Assembly: GCA_000143165.1 (NCBI GenBank)
Contig: CP002084.1
Location: 868,001-932,000 of the forward strand
Source of the DNA: Dehalogenimonas lykanthroporepellens BL-DC-9
Lineage (GTDB): Bacteria; Chloroflexota; Dehalococcoidia; Dehalococcoidales; Dehalococcoidaceae
Length of the DNA: 64,000 nt
Reading direction: 5' to 3'
Numbering within the stretch: the stretch's first letter is position 1; each line of letters starts with the position of its first letter. This document shows, one piece after another, positions 25,905-36,635 of the stretch. Below the pieces are notes generated by a model. The model ran no database searches and was not told where the DNA came from. It saw only the letters and a program-made list of their open reading frames with translations. The position numbers and the translations under genes were made by a program.

Positions 25905-26852
25905 TCAGTTGATAAAACCGTTGGTCGTCAGGTAATGCCTGGCGACGGTTGAAGCTGACTCTCCATCAACAACAATTCGGCCGTTCAGTGTCTGGAGAGT
26001 CACCAGGTCAAGCGTCTGGAATACCGGGTTAAGTATCTGGGCAATTTCAGGATATGTCGCCAGTACTTCGGCTCTGACTAACGGTGCCGGTTCATAAATG
26101 GGCTGAACGCCCAGCGTATCCTCCAGCACCACAAGCCCGAATGCCGCCAGAGCCCCATCGGTACCGTACGCCATGGCGGCGTTTACCCCATCGGTACCCT
26201 GCGAAGCCGCCTGTTCGGTCTGAGCGGTATCGCCGCTACCGACGATTATGGTCTGACCGGCACTCAGTGAAAAACCATAAGCCGCTTCAAAGGCCGGCAT
26301 GGCTAACGGACTGTCGAAGAACTCCGCCGAACCGGCCAGTTTGAAATTGCCGCCGCCGTTGACATAGTCAGCCAAATCTTCCAGACTGACCAGCCCGGCG
26401 GACTGTGCCAGCGCTTCGGTCACGGCAATAGCCCAGGTATTGTTGGCCGGGGCCGGCGTCAGCCACTCTATGCTATTGGCGGCTTTATCCAATTCCTTAA
26501 CCCGCAGGTATCCCTGTTGTGCGTCATTCCAGACCGGGGAATCAGTTTCATCGAAGAAAAAGGCGCCGTTGCCGGTATATTCCGGATAAATATCGATTTC
26601 ACCGGAAATGATGGCGTTGCGTACTACCGGAGTAGTGCCGGTGCCGGTGCGGTCTGTCACCTCGAATCCGGCATCCTGGAGCAGGAGGACAATTATCTGA
26701 CCCAGCAGTCCGCCCTCAGTGTCTATTTTGGAACCTACCGTGACTCTCTTGACCTCGGATGGCTGGTCATTGGGGTCATCGTTACTGCACCCGCTGACGA
26801 CAGCGCCTAAGACAACCAGCGCCGCCAGCAAGGTAAAAACTACTCTTTTCAT
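25905..26852 (-). CDS. osmoprotectant ABC transporter substrate-binding lipoprotein
   Basis: 315 residues. The signal peptide ends in a lipobox VVSGC (lipidated Cys22), placing the protein outside the membrane. VTVGSKIDTEGGLLGQIIV (near 38-56) and GEIDIYPEYTGNG (near 94-106) are hallmarks of the OpuAC/OpuCC/YehZ family, which binds glycine betaine, choline and related solutes. GGAGG precedes the ATG. A TTGACA-17-TACAGT promoter and a nested inverted repeat lie upstream. First gene of the four-gene transporter operon. Confidence 0.88.
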   Translation of the reverse strand: MKRVVFTLLAALVVLGAVVSGCSNDDPNDQPSEVKRVTVGSKIDTEGGLLGQIIVLLLQDAGFEVTDRTGTGTTPVVRNAIISGEIDIYPEYTGNGAFFFDETDSPVWNDAQQGYLRVKELDKAANSIEWLTPAPANNTWAIAVTEALAQSAGLVSLEDLADYVNGGGNFKLAGSAEFFDSPLAMPAFEAAYGFSLSAGQTIIVGSGDTAQTEQAASQGTDGVNAAMAYGTDGALAAFGLVVLEDTLGVQPIYEPAPLVRAEVLATYPEIAQILNPVFQTLDLVTLQTLNGRIVVDGESASTVARHYLTTNGFIN

Positions 26853-26868
26853 CGATCCTCCAGGATTT

Positions 26869-26887
26869 GTTCGGTCAACGAACGTTG
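26869..26887. repeat. overlapping inverted repeats in the transporter leader
   Basis: GTTCG (26869-26873) pairs with CGAAC (26879-26883), and CAACG (26876-26880) pairs with CGTTG (26883-26887). They lie just downstream of the transporter promoter, a suitable place for a repressor. Confidence 0.35.
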
Positions 26888-26894
26888 CTTTTTA

Positions 26895-26923
26895 ACTGTA
26901 AAATGAAACCGCAGATATGTCAA
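26895..26923 (-). promoter_or_regulatory. promoter of the osmoprotectant transporter operon
   Basis: Minus-strand TTGACA (26923-26918), 17-bp spacer, TACAGT (26900-26895), 42 nt from the ATG. Confidence 0.6.
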
Positions 26924-26931
26924 TAAAAAGG

Positions 26932-26960
26932 AACCGGGGCACTGAAACAGCACCCCGGTT
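26932..26960 (-). terminator. terminator downstream of rdhA
   Basis: Read on the minus strand, AACCGGGG (26960-26953) pairs with CCCCGGTT (26939-26932), followed by CCTTTTT. It lies 20 nt after the rdhA stop and would end the rdhA message as a single-gene transcript. Confidence 0.75.
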
Positions 26961-26980
26961 TATCGCCAATATCCCTGATT

Positions 26981-28375
26981 TTACCAGCCTTTGGTGCCGA
27001 AACCCAGCAGAGAGTCTTCCTTCCAGTTACTTAAATCCCGGTTCCACCAGGCCAGATGCTCTTCATCGGTACGCTGTTTTCCATAACCCATGGTTTCATC
27101 CATGGCGGCGAAGAAACCGTTGAACAACGTCGTGGTACCGGCAGTAGCTCTGACGAATGGGTGAACCACAGCATCTTCAGGATGATTCATCGGACAGATA
27201 CTATGGCAATTGACGCAGTCGAAGGGACCGCCGTACTCGCCACAACTACCCCAATCCATGGGCCAGTGCTTGATGCCGGGATTGTTGCCGGGATGCGCCG
27301 TATCCCAGGTCTGTTCCGTTTCCAGCGATAAAGATTTTGAGGGACAATTTTCGGCACACCGCTTACAGGTTTCACAGAATTTGACCAGACCGGATTCTAT
27401 GGGTTTGGTCGGCGCCAAGGGCATGTCGGTCACCGCGAAATCTACATATCTGATGAGATTGCCGTAATCCGGAGAACAGCCCATACTGGCCCTGCCCTGC
27501 TCGATAAGGCCGGCGAAAACACCGAAGCCTACGTTCTGACTGGCCTGGGGTTTCAAGGCATGATAGCCCAGACCCTTGATAAACTTGGTAATCTGATTGC
27601 GGACTTGCGGGCCATGGGAATAAGCCTGATTCTCACCGGCTTTCCCTTGCCGAAACACGGTGTTATACCAGGGATCATCGGGATCATTGCGTAAAGCCAG
27701 TTGCGACATATAGTAATTCTGCTTGACTATCCAGACCAGTATGTAACGGCACTTGTTCGGAATATGATAAATATTGCCGTCATATGAAGGTTCGTCGATG
27801 TTCTCCCAGACGACATTTACATTGAACAACCGCTTCATGTGATCATTGATTTCTATGGCACCGACCTTGGGCGCCCCGTAAAAATGGGCCGCCGCCCTGC
27901 AGGTCTGCAGATTTTCTTCCGCAGTTCCCTGCCAGGGGCCGGGGGCGCCCCGCTGAGCCGGTGTATCCACGTTGTTGGAATCCCAGGGAATGGACGGCGC
28001 GTTGCCGCCGGTAGCTCCGTCAAGTGCCAGATCACGCAAGGTAGTCCCAGGCCAGTTGTTAACTATACCCTGCTTGTGACGTTCAGCTCTGGCTTCACGT
28101 TTTTCCGGGCTGAGCGGTCCATCGAAAAAGCTGGGCATGGGACGCAGGGAAGGATCATAGGCTTGCCAGACATTCCAGTCAACCGGTGAAGTGATGTCCT
28201 CGAAGTCTCTTTCCTTGACCCACCAGCGGTGCATGCTGGAAGGAGCTGAAGAGGTCAGTTCGTCGATATCGGCGAACGCTGGAACGTTCAGTGACGCCAC
28301 TCCAAGACCCGCGCCGGCAACCCCCAATCCTTTCATGAATTCCCGCCGGCTTACCGTACTGTGAAACTTTTCCAT
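26981..28375 (-). CDS. rdhA: reductive dehalogenase catalytic subunit
   Basis: 464 residues, within the RdhA range. The twin-arginine signal SRREFMKGLG (Arg10, Arg11) precedes a hydrophobic stretch and a likely cleavage at AFA-D (about 36). Two iron-sulfur motifs are present: FCETCKRCAENCP (Cys334, 337, 340, 344) and a second set with Cys378, Cys387, Cys390 and Cys394 (CVNCHSICP). The corrinoid-binding core lies between. It removes halogens from organic compounds as terminal reductase on the outer face of the membrane; the substrate cannot be predicted. AAGGAAAGGGGG precedes the ATG, with a strong promoter and a downstream terminator. No rdhB membrane-anchor gene or regulator is adjacent on either side. 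Confidence 0.95.
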   Translation of the reverse strand: MEKFHSTVSRREFMKGLGVAGAGLGVASLNVPAFADIDELTSSAPSSMHRWWVKERDFEDITSPVDWNVWQAYDPSLRPMPSFFDGPLSPEKREARAERHKQGIVNNWPGTTLRDLALDGATGGNAPSIPWDSNNVDTPAQRGAPGPWQGTAEENLQTCRAAAHFYGAPKVGAIEINDHMKRLFNVNVVWENIDEPSYDGNIYHIPNKCRYILVWIVKQNYYMSQLALRNDPDDPWYNTVFRQGKAGENQAYSHGPQVRNQITKFIKGLGYHALKPQASQNVGFGVFAGLIEQGRASMGCSPDYGNLIRYVDFAVTDMPLAPTKPIESGLVKFCETCKRCAENCPSKSLSLETEQTWDTAHPGNNPGIKHWPMDWGSCGEYGGPFDCVNCHSICPMNHPEDAVVHPFVRATAGTTTLFNGFFAAMDETMGYGKQRTDEEHLAWWNRDLSNWKEDSLLGFGTKGW

Positions 28376-28440
28376 GGATGTTTCCCCCTTTCCTTAATTG
28401 TTTTTTGGGACGTTAATAGTTCTTACCTATATTTACTTGA

Positions 28441-28469
28441 ATGTTATCAGTTGTTACTTTTGGTGTCAA
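28441..28469 (-). promoter_or_regulatory. promoter of rdhA
   Basis: Minus-strand TTGACA (28469-28464), 17-bp spacer, TAACAT (28446-28441). The leader to the ATG at 28375 is about 60 nt. Confidence 0.65.
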
Positions 28470-28527
28470 TATTTTTTCAGATATTTTTGTACTGATGGCA
28501 ACTTCCGGACCGGCTCTTACAAAGGGC

Positions 28528-28556
28528 TTGTATCTGCCGGTAAATGCCTGTATAAT
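28528..28556 (+). promoter_or_regulatory. promoter of the pyr operon
   Basis: TTGTAT (28528-28533), 17-bp spacer, TATAAT (28551-28556). Transcription would start near 28563 and give a leader of about 110 nt containing the PyrR site and hairpin. Confidence 0.7.
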
Positions 28557-28591
28557 TCTGAAAGTTAAATAAATACCCTACCTTTAACGAA

Positions 28592-28671
28592 CAGTCCTGT
28601 GAGGCTGGCAAGGGATGACGGGAAGCATGTTGTTGTGCCTCTTGCCGGCGAAGGTTGGTGAGAGGTTTTTT
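28592..28671 (+). promoter_or_regulatory. PyrR-binding leader with terminator/SD-sequestering hairpin
   Basis: CAGTCCTGTGAGGCTGGCAA (28592-28611), followed by GGG, matches the PyrR RNA-binding loop of pyr attenuators (pattern AGUCC-N-GNGAGGCU-GNAAGG). Downstream, CCTCTTGCC (28638-28646) pairs with GGTGAGAGG (28657-28665), 9 bp with two G-U pairs, and six T residues follow at 28666-28671. That hairpin is a terminator, and its 3' arm is also the Shine-Dalgarno (GAGAGG) of pyrR. By analogy with known PyrR systems, UMP-loaded PyrR should favour the hairpin and lower expression of the operon. Confidence 0.85.
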
Positions 28672-28672
28672 G

Positions 28673-29218
28673 ATGCCCGCCAAAACGGTAATGAACCAGG
28701 AAGACATCCGGCGCACCCTGTCCCGGATAGCTCACGAAATAACCGAGCGCAATAAAAACACTTCTGCCCTGGTGCTGGTGGGCATGCAGACCCGAGGCGT
28801 GCCCCTGGCCAACCGTCTGGCCGGACTGATTCAAGAATTCGAAAGCGTCGAGGTGCCGGTCGGCGCCCTGGATTTCAGCCTCTACCGCGATGACCTCAAC
28901 CGCGGCAATTTCAACCCCCAGGTCAAGTCCACAGATATCCCGGTGAACATCGACGGCAAGTTTGTGATTCTGGTGGATGACGTCCTTTACACCGGACGCT
29001 CCACCCGGGCGGCCATGGATGCCCTTATCGACTTCGGACGGCCGAAATCCATCCAGCTGGCGGTGATTATCGACCGGGGACACCGGGAACTACCGATACG
29101 GGCGGACTACGTCGGTAAGAATATCCCCTCGGCGGCCAACGAAGATATCAGGGTGAAACTGATGGAAATAGACGGCCGGGACGAAGTGGTCATCGCCGTG
29201 GTGGAGGATGGTTCATGA
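28673..29218 (+). CDS. pyrR: bifunctional pyr operon RNA-binding regulator/uracil phosphoribosyltransferase
   Basis: 181 residues. The PRPP signature [17 protein letters not shown] (near 97-113) and [12 protein letters not shown] (near 35-46) identify PyrR. It binds the pyr leader RNA when UMP is high and also has weak uracil phosphoribosyltransferase activity. ATG 28673 is chosen, 7 nt after GAGAGG; a second in-frame ATG lies at 28691. The gene follows directly on its own target leader and its stop overlaps pyrB by 4 nt. Confidence 0.93.
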   Translation: MPAKTVMNQEDIRRTLSRIAHEITERNKNTSALVLVGMQTRGVPLANRLAGLIQEFESVEVPVGALDFSLYRDDLNRGNFNPQVKSTDIPVNIDGKFVILVDDVLYTGRSTRAAMDALIDFGRPKSIQLAVIIDRGHRELPIRADYVGKNIPSAANEDIRVKLMEIDGRDEVVIAVVEDGS

Positions 29219-30189
29219 CCGAAGCAACCGCTCCGCTGGAAACCAAAAGCTGGCATCGCCGGCATATACTGGACGTCGATGACATGTCACCGGAAGAATT
29301 CGAAACCATATTCCGAACTGCCGACGCCATGAAGGACGTGCTGGCCCGCCCCATCCGGAAGGTGCCGGCCTTGCGCGGCCAGATGGTGGTCAATATGTTC
29401 TACGAGAACTCCACCCGCACCCGCGCCTCCTTCGAAATAGCCGCCAAGAATCTGTCCGCCGATGTCCTGAACATGACGGCCTCGGCCTCATCCGTCACCA
29501 AGGGCGAGAGCCTGACCGATACCATCAGGACGCTGGAAGCACTGGGCGCCAATATCATAGTGATGCGCCATCAGTTGTCCGGAGCGCCCTACCTGGCCGC
29601 CCGTCACAGCCACGCGGCTATCGTTAACGGCGGCGACGGCTGGCACGCCCACCCGACCCAGGCCCTGCTGGACCTGTACACCATCCGGGAACGCAAAGGC
29701 ACGTTCAAGGGACTCAGGGCGGTCATCGTCGGCGATATCCGCCACAGCCGGGTGGCCCACTCCAATATCTGGGGCATGACCCGCCTGGGTATGCAGGTAA
29801 CGTTGTGCGCCCCGCCGACACTCCTGCCATACGGTCTGGAAAAAGCCGGGGGAATGATGCCCGAAGTTGCCGTCGAGACCGACCTGGATAGAGCTATCCA
29901 AGGCGCTGACGTGGTGATGACACTGAGACTCCAGCGGGAACGCCAGCAGAGCGGGCTTCTGCCGTCGGTGGGCGAATATATCAGACGCTACCAGGTGAAT
30001 GAGACCCGGTTGAAAAAGGCCGCTACCGACGCCCTGCTGATGCATCCCGGCCCGGTCAACGAAGATATCGAACTGGCCGCCTCGGCGGCCGGCGGGACAG
30101 CTTCGACCATCGACCGACAGGTGGAGAACGGCGTGGCTGTCCGCATGGCGGTCCTGTACCTCATCAGCGGCAGGCAGAGCGAATTATGA
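29215..30189 (+). CDS. pyrB: aspartate carbamoyltransferase catalytic subunit
   Basis: 324 residues. The carbamoyl-phosphate motif [13 protein letters not shown] (near 62-74) and [14 protein letters not shown] (near 141-154) identify PyrB, which condenses carbamoyl phosphate with aspartate. Further boxes are [15 protein letters not shown] (near 174) and [14 protein letters not shown] (near 278). A regulatory PyrI subunit is not encoded alongside, as in most PyrR-controlled operons. Starts and stops overlap pyrR and pyrC by 4 nt. Confidence 0.95.
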   Translation: MTEATAPLETKSWHRRHILDVDDMSPEEFETIFRTADAMKDVLARPIRKVPALRGQMVVNMFYENSTRTRASFEIAAKNLSADVLNMTASASSVTKGESLTDTIRTLEALGANIIVMRHQLSGAPYLAARHSHAAIVNGGDGWHAHPTQALLDLYTIRERKGTFKGLRAVIVGDIRHSRVAHSNIWGMTRLGMQVTLCAPPTLLPYGLEKAGGMMPEVAVETDLDRAIQGADVVMTLRLQRERQQSGLLPSVGEYIRRYQVNETRLKKAATDALLMHPGPVNEDIELAASAAGGTASTIDRQVENGVAVRMAVLYLISGRQSEL

Positions 30190-31478
30190 AAAGCATCCTG
30201 ATTAAAAACGGGCAGGTCATCGACCCGGCGCGCGGAGTGAACGGGCGGTATGACGTAGCCGTCACCAACGGCAGTATCACCGCAATAGGCCAAAACCTGG
30301 AACCGGGAGACAACCATAAAGTCATCGACGCCGCCGGTAAAATAGTGACCCCCGGTTTCATCGACCTCCACTGTCACCTCCGCCAGCCCGGCGCGGAGCA
30401 GAAGGAGACCATTTACAGCGGCACCCGGGCGGCGGCGCGGGGCGGCTTCACCGCTGTATGCGCCATGCCCAATACCGACCCGGCCATTGATGACCGCCTC
30501 AGCGCCGATTTTATCAAACACACTGCTACTACCGAGGGCGCGGTCCGGGTACTGCCTGTCGGCTGTATCACCCGGGGACGGCGCGGCGAACGACTGGCGG
30601 AACTGGGTGAGCTGGCCGAAGCCGGCGTCATCGGTTTCTCCGACGACGGCTCATCCGTGCCTTCGGCGCGACTGCTGAAGCAGGCCATGGAATATGCCCG
30701 AGGACTGGACTTGCCGGTGCTGGAACACTGTGAGGAAGCCGGGCTGGCCGAGGGCGGCCAGATTAACGAAGGCATTATAGCCACCCGGCTCGGCCTGGCC
30801 GGCATCCCGGCCGCCGCCGAAGAAATGATTATCGCCCGCGATATTGCCCTGGCCTCACTTACCGGCGCCCGCCTCCATTTATGTCATGTAAGTACCCGCG
30901 GCGGCGTCGCCATCATCCGCCAGGCCAAGGCCAAAGGCGTCCGGGTGACGGCTGAGGTCACGCCCCATCACCTGACGCTGACCGAAGAGCGTTGTCTGAA
31001 TTACGATACCGCCGCCAAAGTCAATCCGCCGCTGAGGACACCCGACGACGTGACGGCTTTGATCGACGGCATCAACGACGGCACCATCAACGCCATCGCC
31101 ACCGACCACGCCCCCCATACCGACAACGACAAGTGCTGTGAATTCGCCCTGGCGCCGTTCGGCATCTCCGGACTGGAAACCGCCTTCGGCAGTCTGATGG
31201 GGCTGGTGGCTGAAGGCCGGGTCGAGCTGAACAGAATCATCGAATGTCTGACCGCCGCTCCGGCGGGCATCATCGGTCCGGGACACGGTGTCACCGGCTC
31301 ACTGACGCCCGGCGACCCGGCCGACATCGTAATTCTGGATACCGCCATGGAATGGACGGTTGACACCTCCCAATTCGCCTCCCGGGGTAAGAACACGCCA
31401 CTGGCCGGAGAGAAACTGACCGGGAAAGTCATCATGACCATCTTCGGCGGCGACATCATTTTCCGAGACACCGAATAA
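30186..31478 (+). CDS. pyrC: dihydroorotase
   Basis: 430 residues, the long class I type. The metal site begins [14 protein letters not shown] (near 56-69); further ligands occur in CHVSTRGGV (near 234) and [12 protein letters not shown] (near 305-316). [13 protein letters not shown] (near 88-100) is also typical. It closes carbamoyl aspartate to dihydroorotate. It overlaps pyrB by 4 nt; a 54-nt gap with a GC-rich palindrome (GGCCGCGCGGCC) separates it from carA. Confidence 0.95.
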   Translation: MKSILIKNGQVIDPARGVNGRYDVAVTNGSITAIGQNLEPGDNHKVIDAAGKIVTPGFIDLHCHLRQPGAEQKETIYSGTRAAARGGFTAVCAMPNTDPAIDDRLSADFIKHTATTEGAVRVLPVGCITRGRRGERLAELGELAEAGVIGFSDDGSSVPSARLLKQAMEYARGLDLPVLEHCEEAGLAEGGQINEGIIATRLGLAGIPAAAEEMIIARDIALASLTGARLHLCHVSTRGGVAIIRQAKAKGVRVTAEVTPHHLTLTEERCLNYDTAAKVNPPLRTPDDVTALIDGINDGTINAIATDHAPHTDNDKCCEFALAPFGISGLETAFGSLMGLVAEGRVELNRIIECLTAAPAGIIGPGHGVTGSLTPGDPADIVILDTAMEWTVDTSQFASRGKNTPLAGEKLTGKVIMTIFGGDIIFRDTE

Positions 31479-31532
31479 TCAACCGGCCGCGCGGCCGCAG
31501 AAGCTGACAGAACGGGGAACAGGATAAAAGGA

Positions 31533-32630
31533 ATGACAAAACGCGCCATACTGGTACTGGCTGACGGAACGGTATATGAAGGAGACGCCTTCGGAGCGGC
31601 AACGGAGGCTGTGGGAGAAGTGGTTTTCGCTACCGGCATGACCGGCTATCAGGAAATGCTGACGGATCCTTCTTTCGCCGGGCAGATACTGATACCGACC
31701 TACCCTCTCATCGGTAATTACGGGATCAACACCGAAGACTGGGAATCAGACCGGCTTCAGGTACGCGGTTTCGTCGTCCGGGAAGCCTGCGTCGAACCTT
31801 CCAATTACCAATGCTCGGCCACTATCGACGACTACCTGCGGCAGGGCGATATCCCCGGCATCTACGGACTGGACACCCGCGCCATAACCCGCAAACTGCG
31901 CAGTCACGGGGTAATGATGGGCATGATAACCACCGAGAAAACCCCGGAACAGGCAGTAGGCTGTCTGCGGGAGACGCCGGATTACGGACAGACCGATTTT
32001 GTCCGGGAAGTCAGTACCGCCGAACCTTACGAATGGGATTCCGACGACCTGCCGGCGGACGCGCCTCGGATAGCCCTGCTGGACCTGGGCTGTAAGTTCA
32101 ATATCATGCGGATACTTAAAAACCACGGTTGCCGGGTAACGGCCTTCCCCTGCACCGCTTCCGCCGACGAAATGCTGGCCGTTAATCCGGCCGGCATCAT
32201 GCTGTCGCCCGGGCCGGGCGACCCGGAACTGCTGGACTATGCCGTCAGTACGGTCAGGACTCTGGCGGAAAGCGGCAAACCGGTCATGGGTATCTGCCTG
32301 GGCAACCAGCTGGTGGCCCGGGCGTTCGGCGGGCGCAATTTCAAACTGAAGTTCGGCCACCGGGGAGGCAACCACCCGGTGAAGGACCTGGCTTCCGGCA
32401 GGGTACATATCACCGCCCAGAATCACGGCTATGCGGTTGACCCGGCCTCCATCGCAGACAGCGGGCTGGAAGTGACCCACATCAACCTCAATGACGGCAC
32501 GGTGGAGGGCATGGAACACCGTGACCTGCCGGTCTTCACCATTCAATATCACTCCGAAGCCTCGCCGGGGCCGCTGGACAACCTGTATCTGTTTCGACAA
32601 TTCATGGATATGACGGGAGCCGCCAGATGA
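31533..32630 (+). CDS. carA: carbamoyl-phosphate synthase small (glutaminase) subunit
   Basis: 365 residues. The N-terminal domain has [20 protein letters not shown] (near 29-48). The class I amidotransferase triad is the Cys of GICLGNQL (near 251) with the His and Glu of [10 protein letters not shown] (near 335). It releases ammonia from glutamine and channels it to CarB for carbamoyl phosphate, shared by the pyrimidine and arginine pathways. The stop overlaps carB by 4 nt. Confidence 0.96.
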   Translation: MTKRAILVLADGTVYEGDAFGAATEAVGEVVFATGMTGYQEMLTDPSFAGQILIPTYPLIGNYGINTEDWESDRLQVRGFVVREACVEPSNYQCSATIDDYLRQGDIPGIYGLDTRAITRKLRSHGVMMGMITTEKTPEQAVGCLRETPDYGQTDFVREVSTAEPYEWDSDDLPADAPRIALLDLGCKFNIMRILKNHGCRVTAFPCTASADEMLAVNPAGIMLSPGPGDPELLDYAVSTVRTLAESGKPVMGICLGNQLVARAFGGRNFKLKFGHRGGNHPVKDLASGRVHITAQNHGYAVDPASIADSGLEVTHINLNDGTVEGMEHRDLPVFTIQYHSEASPGPLDNLYLFRQFMDMTGAAR

Positions 32631-35600
32631 CCAAACCCTCCAAAGTACTCATAATCGGTTCCGGCCCGATAATCATCGGCCAGGCGGCGGAGTTCGACTA
32701 CGCCGGCACTCAAGCCTGCAAAGCGATGCGGGAGGAAGGTGTTACCAGCGTGCTGGTAAACTCCAATCCGGCCACCATCATGACCGATGAAGAAATCGCC
32801 GATGTGGTTTACATCGAACCGCTGACGGTGGAAGCAGTCACCCGCATCATAGAGAGGGAACGGCCTGACGGGCTTCTGCCGACGCTGGGCGGGCAGACCG
32901 GGCTAAACCTGGCGGTGGATCTGGACAACGCCGGAGTACTGGAAAAATATAACGTCAAGGTGCTGGGCACTTCGATAGACACCATCCGCAAGGCAGAGGA
33001 CCGGGAACTGTTCAAGCAACTGCTCCTGTCCATCGACGAACATATCTGTCCTTCACATACGGTCGACTCGCTGGAGAAGGCCCGGGACGTAGCCTTCGAG
33101 CTGGGTCTGCCGCTTATCATCCGTCCCGCCTATACCCTGGGCGGCACCGGCGGCGGTATCGCCACTAATATGGATGAGTTCGATGACATCGCCGCCTCCG
33201 GCATCGCCGCGTCGCCCATCCGCCAGATTCTGGTGGAAAAATCGGTGGCCGGATGGAAGGAAATCGAATATGAAGTAATGCGCGACGCCGCCGACAACTG
33301 CATCACCGTCTGCAACATGGAGAACTTCGACCCGGTGGGGGTGCATACCGGCGATTCCATCGTCATCGCCCCGTCACAGACGCTGACCAACAAGGAATAC
33401 CAGATGCTCAGAACCGCCAGCATCAACATCATTCGGGCGCTGGGCATCGAAGGCGGATGCAACATCCAGTACGCGCTGGACCCGGAGTCGGCTACCTATT
33501 ATGTCATCGAGGTCAACCCGCGGGTCAGCCGCAGTTCGGCACTGGCCTCCAAGGCGACCGGCTATCCCATCGCCCGGGTGGCGGCCAAGATAGCCGTCGG
33601 CAAGACCCTGGATGAGATTCCCAACGCGGTCACCGGCAAGACGGCGGCATCCTTCGAACCGGCGCTGGATTATGTGGTGGTCAAGATCCCCCGCTGGCCG
33701 TTCGATAAGTTCGATACCGGCAACCGGGTCATCAACACCCAGATGAAAGCCACCGGTGAGGTGATGGCCATCGACCGCACCTTCGAGGCCGCCCTGCAGA
33801 AGGCGGTGCGTTCCCTGGAATTCGGACGGAAAACCATCCTGTGGGAAGACCCGGAATGGCCTATGGGTGACGAAATCACCGGCTATCCGCTCAAACCGAC
33901 AGACCTGCGGCTGTGGGCGGTGCTGGCGGCTTTGCGGCGGGGTATCGGGCCGCAACAGATATTTGAAGCAACGCGCATTGACCGATGGTTCCTGGACAAA
34001 CTGGTCAATATCGTCGGCATGGAAAAGCAACTCTTGTCGGAAACGCTGAACCCCGACCTGATGCTTCAAGCCAAGCGTCTGGGCTTCAGCGACGAAGTCA
34101 TCGGTAGTCTGGCCGACCGGTTGCCGGAACAGGTGCGGGAACTGCGCCGACAATGGAACCTCCTGCCGACTTACAAGATGGTGGATACCTGCGCCGCCGA
34201 GTTCGACGCCGAAACTCCCTATTTTTATTCCACCTACGAATCCGAGAACGAAGCGGCGCCGGATAACTGCGCCAAAGCCCTGGTCATCGGTTCCGGCCCC
34301 ATCCGCATCGGCCAGGGGATAGAATTCGACTATTGCTCAGTTCACGCCGCCATGTCGCTGTCCAAGGCCGGCTACCAGTCCATCATGGCCAATTCCAACC
34401 CGGAAACGGTGTCCACCGACTTCGACACTTCCAACCGACTGTATTTTGAGCCTCTGGACAATGAAAGCGTCCGGGATATTCTGGATAACGAGAACGACGG
34501 CTGTGACCGGGCAATGCCTTCCATCGTGCAGTTCGGCGGGCAGACAGCCATCAACCTGGCCGACCCGCTCACCCGCACCGGCAATCCCATCATCGGCTCT
34601 TCATCCGACACCATCGACCTGGCCGAAGACCGCAAGCGCTTCGAGGCTTTCCTGTCAGAACTGGATATCCCCCAGGCACCCGGCGCCGGGGTGACCACAC
34701 TGGATGAAGGATTGAAGATAGCCGACCTGATCGGTTATCCGGTAGTAGTGCGTCCCAGCTACGTCCTGGGCGGACAGGCGATGGAGATTGTCAACGACGC
34801 CGGGGAACTGGTGCGTTTCATGAAAAACGCCATGGCCCTCCAGACCGGCCACCCGGTGCTCATCGACAAGTATCTTATCGGCAAAGAGGTGGAGGTAGAC
34901 GCCATCGCCGACGGTGAACGGGTGCTGATTCCGGGTATTATGGAACATATCGAACGGGCCGGAGTACATTCCGGAGATTCCATGGCCGTTTATCCCGGTC
35001 TGAATCTCAGCCGGGAAGAAACCGACACCATCATCGACTATACCACCCGCATCGGCCTGAAACTGGATATCCGGGGACTGATGAACATCCAGTTCGTCAT
35101 CACCCGGGAGGAAGGCCAGAGCAAGGTCTATATACTGGAGGTCAATCCCCGAAGCTCACGCACGGTACCCTTCCTGTCCAAAGTTACCGGCGTCCCGATG
35201 GTAGACGTGGCGGTCAACATCATGCTGGGGCGAAGTCTCGATGAACAGGGTTATGAAGGCGGCCTGTGGCCGGCGCGTCCGCTGGTGGCCATCAAGGCCC
35301 CGGTATTCTCCATGTCCAAACTGGTCGGTGTCGATACCTATCTGGGGCCGGAAATGAAATCCACCGGTGAAGTCATGGGCATCGACCGTGATTTCAGCGG
35401 CGCACTGATAAAGGCTCTCATGGCGGCCGGACTGGCCCTGCCGCCGGCAGGTAACATCCTGCTGTCCATTGCCGACCGGGACAAGGCCGAAGCCCTGCCG
35501 CTTATTCGCAAACTGCATGCGGCCGGATATCATTTCTACGCCACCGAAGGCACCGCGGCCATGATAGAAACGGCCGGACTGCCGGTCAAGCTGATTTCAA

Positions 35601-35848
35601 AGAAACTGGCCGAAGGCCACCCCAATATCGTGGACATCATCCGGAACGGCACCGTCAACGGAGTCATCAATACCGCTACCGGCGACCGGACGCCTCTGCG
35701 TGATGGATTCCATATCCGGCGCGCCGCCGTGGAAAAGCGGGTTCCCTGCTACACTTCGCTGGATACCGCCCGGGTGGCGGTGGAATCTCTCACCAATCAG
35801 GAATGCCGCTACGATATCAGGTCCATGGCGGAGTACCGCAATGGCTGA
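32627..35848 (+). CDS. carB: carbamoyl-phosphate synthase large subunit
   Basis: 1073 residues, full length. Two homologous ATP-grasp halves are visible, each starting with an IGSGPI motif ([14 protein letters not shown] near 5 and [19 protein letters not shown] near 550), with [19 protein letters not shown] (near 298) and its counterpart [19 protein letters not shown] (near 840). The C-terminal MGS-like regulatory domain occupies about 930-1073. It makes carbamoyl phosphate from bicarbonate, ammonia and two ATP. It overlaps carA and pyrK. Confidence 0.97.
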   Translation: MTKPSKVLIIGSGPIIIGQAAEFDYAGTQACKAMREEGVTSVLVNSNPATIMTDEEIADVVYIEPLTVEAVTRIIERERPDGLLPTLGGQTGLNLAVDLDNAGVLEKYNVKVLGTSIDTIRKAEDRELFKQLLLSIDEHICPSHTVDSLEKARDVAFELGLPLIIRPAYTLGGTGGGIATNMDEFDDIAASGIAASPIRQILVEKSVAGWKEIEYEVMRDAADNCITVCNMENFDPVGVHTGDSIVIAPSQTLTNKEYQMLRTASINIIRALGIEGGCNIQYALDPESATYYVIEVNPRVSRSSALASKATGYPIARVAAKIAVGKTLDEIPNAVTGKTAASFEPALDYVVVKIPRWPFDKFDTGNRVINTQMKATGEVMAIDRTFEAALQKAVRSLEFGRKTILWEDPEWPMGDEITGYPLKPTDLRLWAVLAALRRGIGPQQIFEATRIDRWFLDKLVNIVGMEKQLLSETLNPDLMLQAKRLGFSDEVIGSLADRLPEQVRELRRQWNLLPTYKMVDTCAAEFDAETPYFYSTYESENEAAPDNCAKALVIGSGPIRIGQGIEFDYCSVHAAMSLSKAGYQSIMANSNPETVSTDFDTSNRLYFEPLDNESVRDILDNENDGCDRAMPSIVQFGGQTAINLADPLTRTGNPIIGSSSDTIDLAEDRKRFEAFLSELDIPQAPGAGVTTLDEGLKIADLIGYPVVVRPSYVLGGQAMEIVNDAGELVRFMKNAMALQTGHPVLIDKYLIGKEVEVDAIADGERVLIPGIMEHIERAGVHSGDSMAVYPGLNLSREETDTIIDYTTRIGLKLDIRGLMNIQFVITREEGQSKVYILEVNPRSSRTVPFLSKVTGVPMVDVAVNIMLGRSLDEQGYEGGLWPARPLVAIKAPVFSMSKLVGVDTYLGPEMKSTGEVMGIDRDFSGALIKALMAAGLALPPAGNILLSIADRDKAEALPLIRKLHAAGYHFYATEGTAAMIETAGLPVKLISKKLAEGHPNIVDIIRNGTVNGVINTATGDRTPLRDGFHIRRAAVEKRVPCYTSLDTARVAVESLTNQECRYDIRSMAEYRNG

Positions 35849-36626
35849 CCCCAGGAGCCGGCGTCATTCAGCCGAGGTGCTGGCCAACGATTCGGTTATG
35901 CCGGGAGTGTTCCGTTTGCGTCTCAAGTGCCCGGCGGTGGCTTCGTCAGCCCGTCCCGGTCAGTTCGTCATGGTCAGTTGTGACAACCACCTGCTCCGCC
36001 GCCCCGTCAGCATCGCCGGAGCCGACGTTGCCGGCGGTGAAATCAGCCTGCTTATCGCCAGTGTCGGCACCGGCACCGCCTGGCTGAAAGAGCGGCAGTC
36101 CGGCGATTGGCTGGATGTCCTGGGACCGCAGGGTAACGGCTTCACCATTGACGAAGATAGCAATAAACTCCTGCTGGTGGGCGGAGGCATGGGTATTGCG
36201 CCGCTCAATTTTCTGGCTGAATATGCCGGGAGGCTGAGGCGGGAAGTAACGCTGGTACTGGGCGCCCGCACTGCCGAACTTCTCTGCCCGCCCGGTCACC
36301 TGGCGGATACCGGAGAATGCCTGTTGTTCACCGAAGACGGTTCCGCCGGCACCGCCGGCAGAGTGACCGACTGCCCGGACAGCCACATCGCCACGGCTGA
36401 CCAGATTTTTGTCTGCGGCCCCATCCCGATGTACCGGGCGCTGGCGCAAGATGCCAGATTCACCGGGCGTCCGGTACAGGTCTCGCTGGAAGTCAGAATG
36501 GCCTGCGGCACCGGATTGTGCTACGGCTGTACCATCAAAACCACCGGCGGCCTGAGACAGGTGTGCAGTCATGGCCCGGTCTTCCGGATGGACGAGGTCG
36601 CCTGGCCGGAACTGGCCGACCTCTAA
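35841..36626 (+). CDS. pyrK: dihydroorotate dehydrogenase electron-transfer subunit-like protein
   Basis: 261 residues from ATG 35841, which overlaps the carB stop by 8 nt. It has an FAD barrel ([20 protein letters not shown] near 41-60), a NAD domain ([15 protein letters not shown] near 111) and a C-terminal [2Fe-2S] site with Cys-x4-Cys-x2-Cys then a later Cys ([13 protein letters not shown], then VCSHGP). PyrK passes electrons from the PyrD flavin to NAD. No pyrD follows in the operon, so its partner must be encoded elsewhere. Confidence 0.85.
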   Translation: MADPRSRRHSAEVLANDSVMPGVFRLRLKCPAVASSARPGQFVMVSCDNHLLRRPVSIAGADVAGGEISLLIASVGTGTAWLKERQSGDWLDVLGPQGNGFTIDEDSNKLLLVGGGMGIAPLNFLAEYAGRLRREVTLVLGARTAELLCPPGHLADTGECLLFTEDGSAGTAGRVTDCPDSHIATADQIFVCGPIPMYRALAQDARFTGRPVQVSLEVRMACGTGLCYGCTIKTTGGLRQVCSHGPVFRMDEVAWPELADL

Positions 36627-36635
36627 CGAATCCGA

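Noticed and set aside
26853-26980. rdhB downstream of rdhA
   Set aside because: All six frames are too short; the 128 bp hold a terminator and the transporter promoter.
28376-28590. rdhB or a dehalogenase regulator upstream of rdhA
   Set aside because: No coding pattern; the region contains the divergent rdhA and pyr promoters only.
31479-31532. GC-rich palindrome between pyrC and carA as a terminator
   Set aside because: No T tract follows and carA has no evident promoter of its own, so readthrough is more likely.
33374-34153. Minus-strand frame inside carB
   Set aside because: Antisense shadow typical of GC-rich coding DNA; carB is intact on the other strand.
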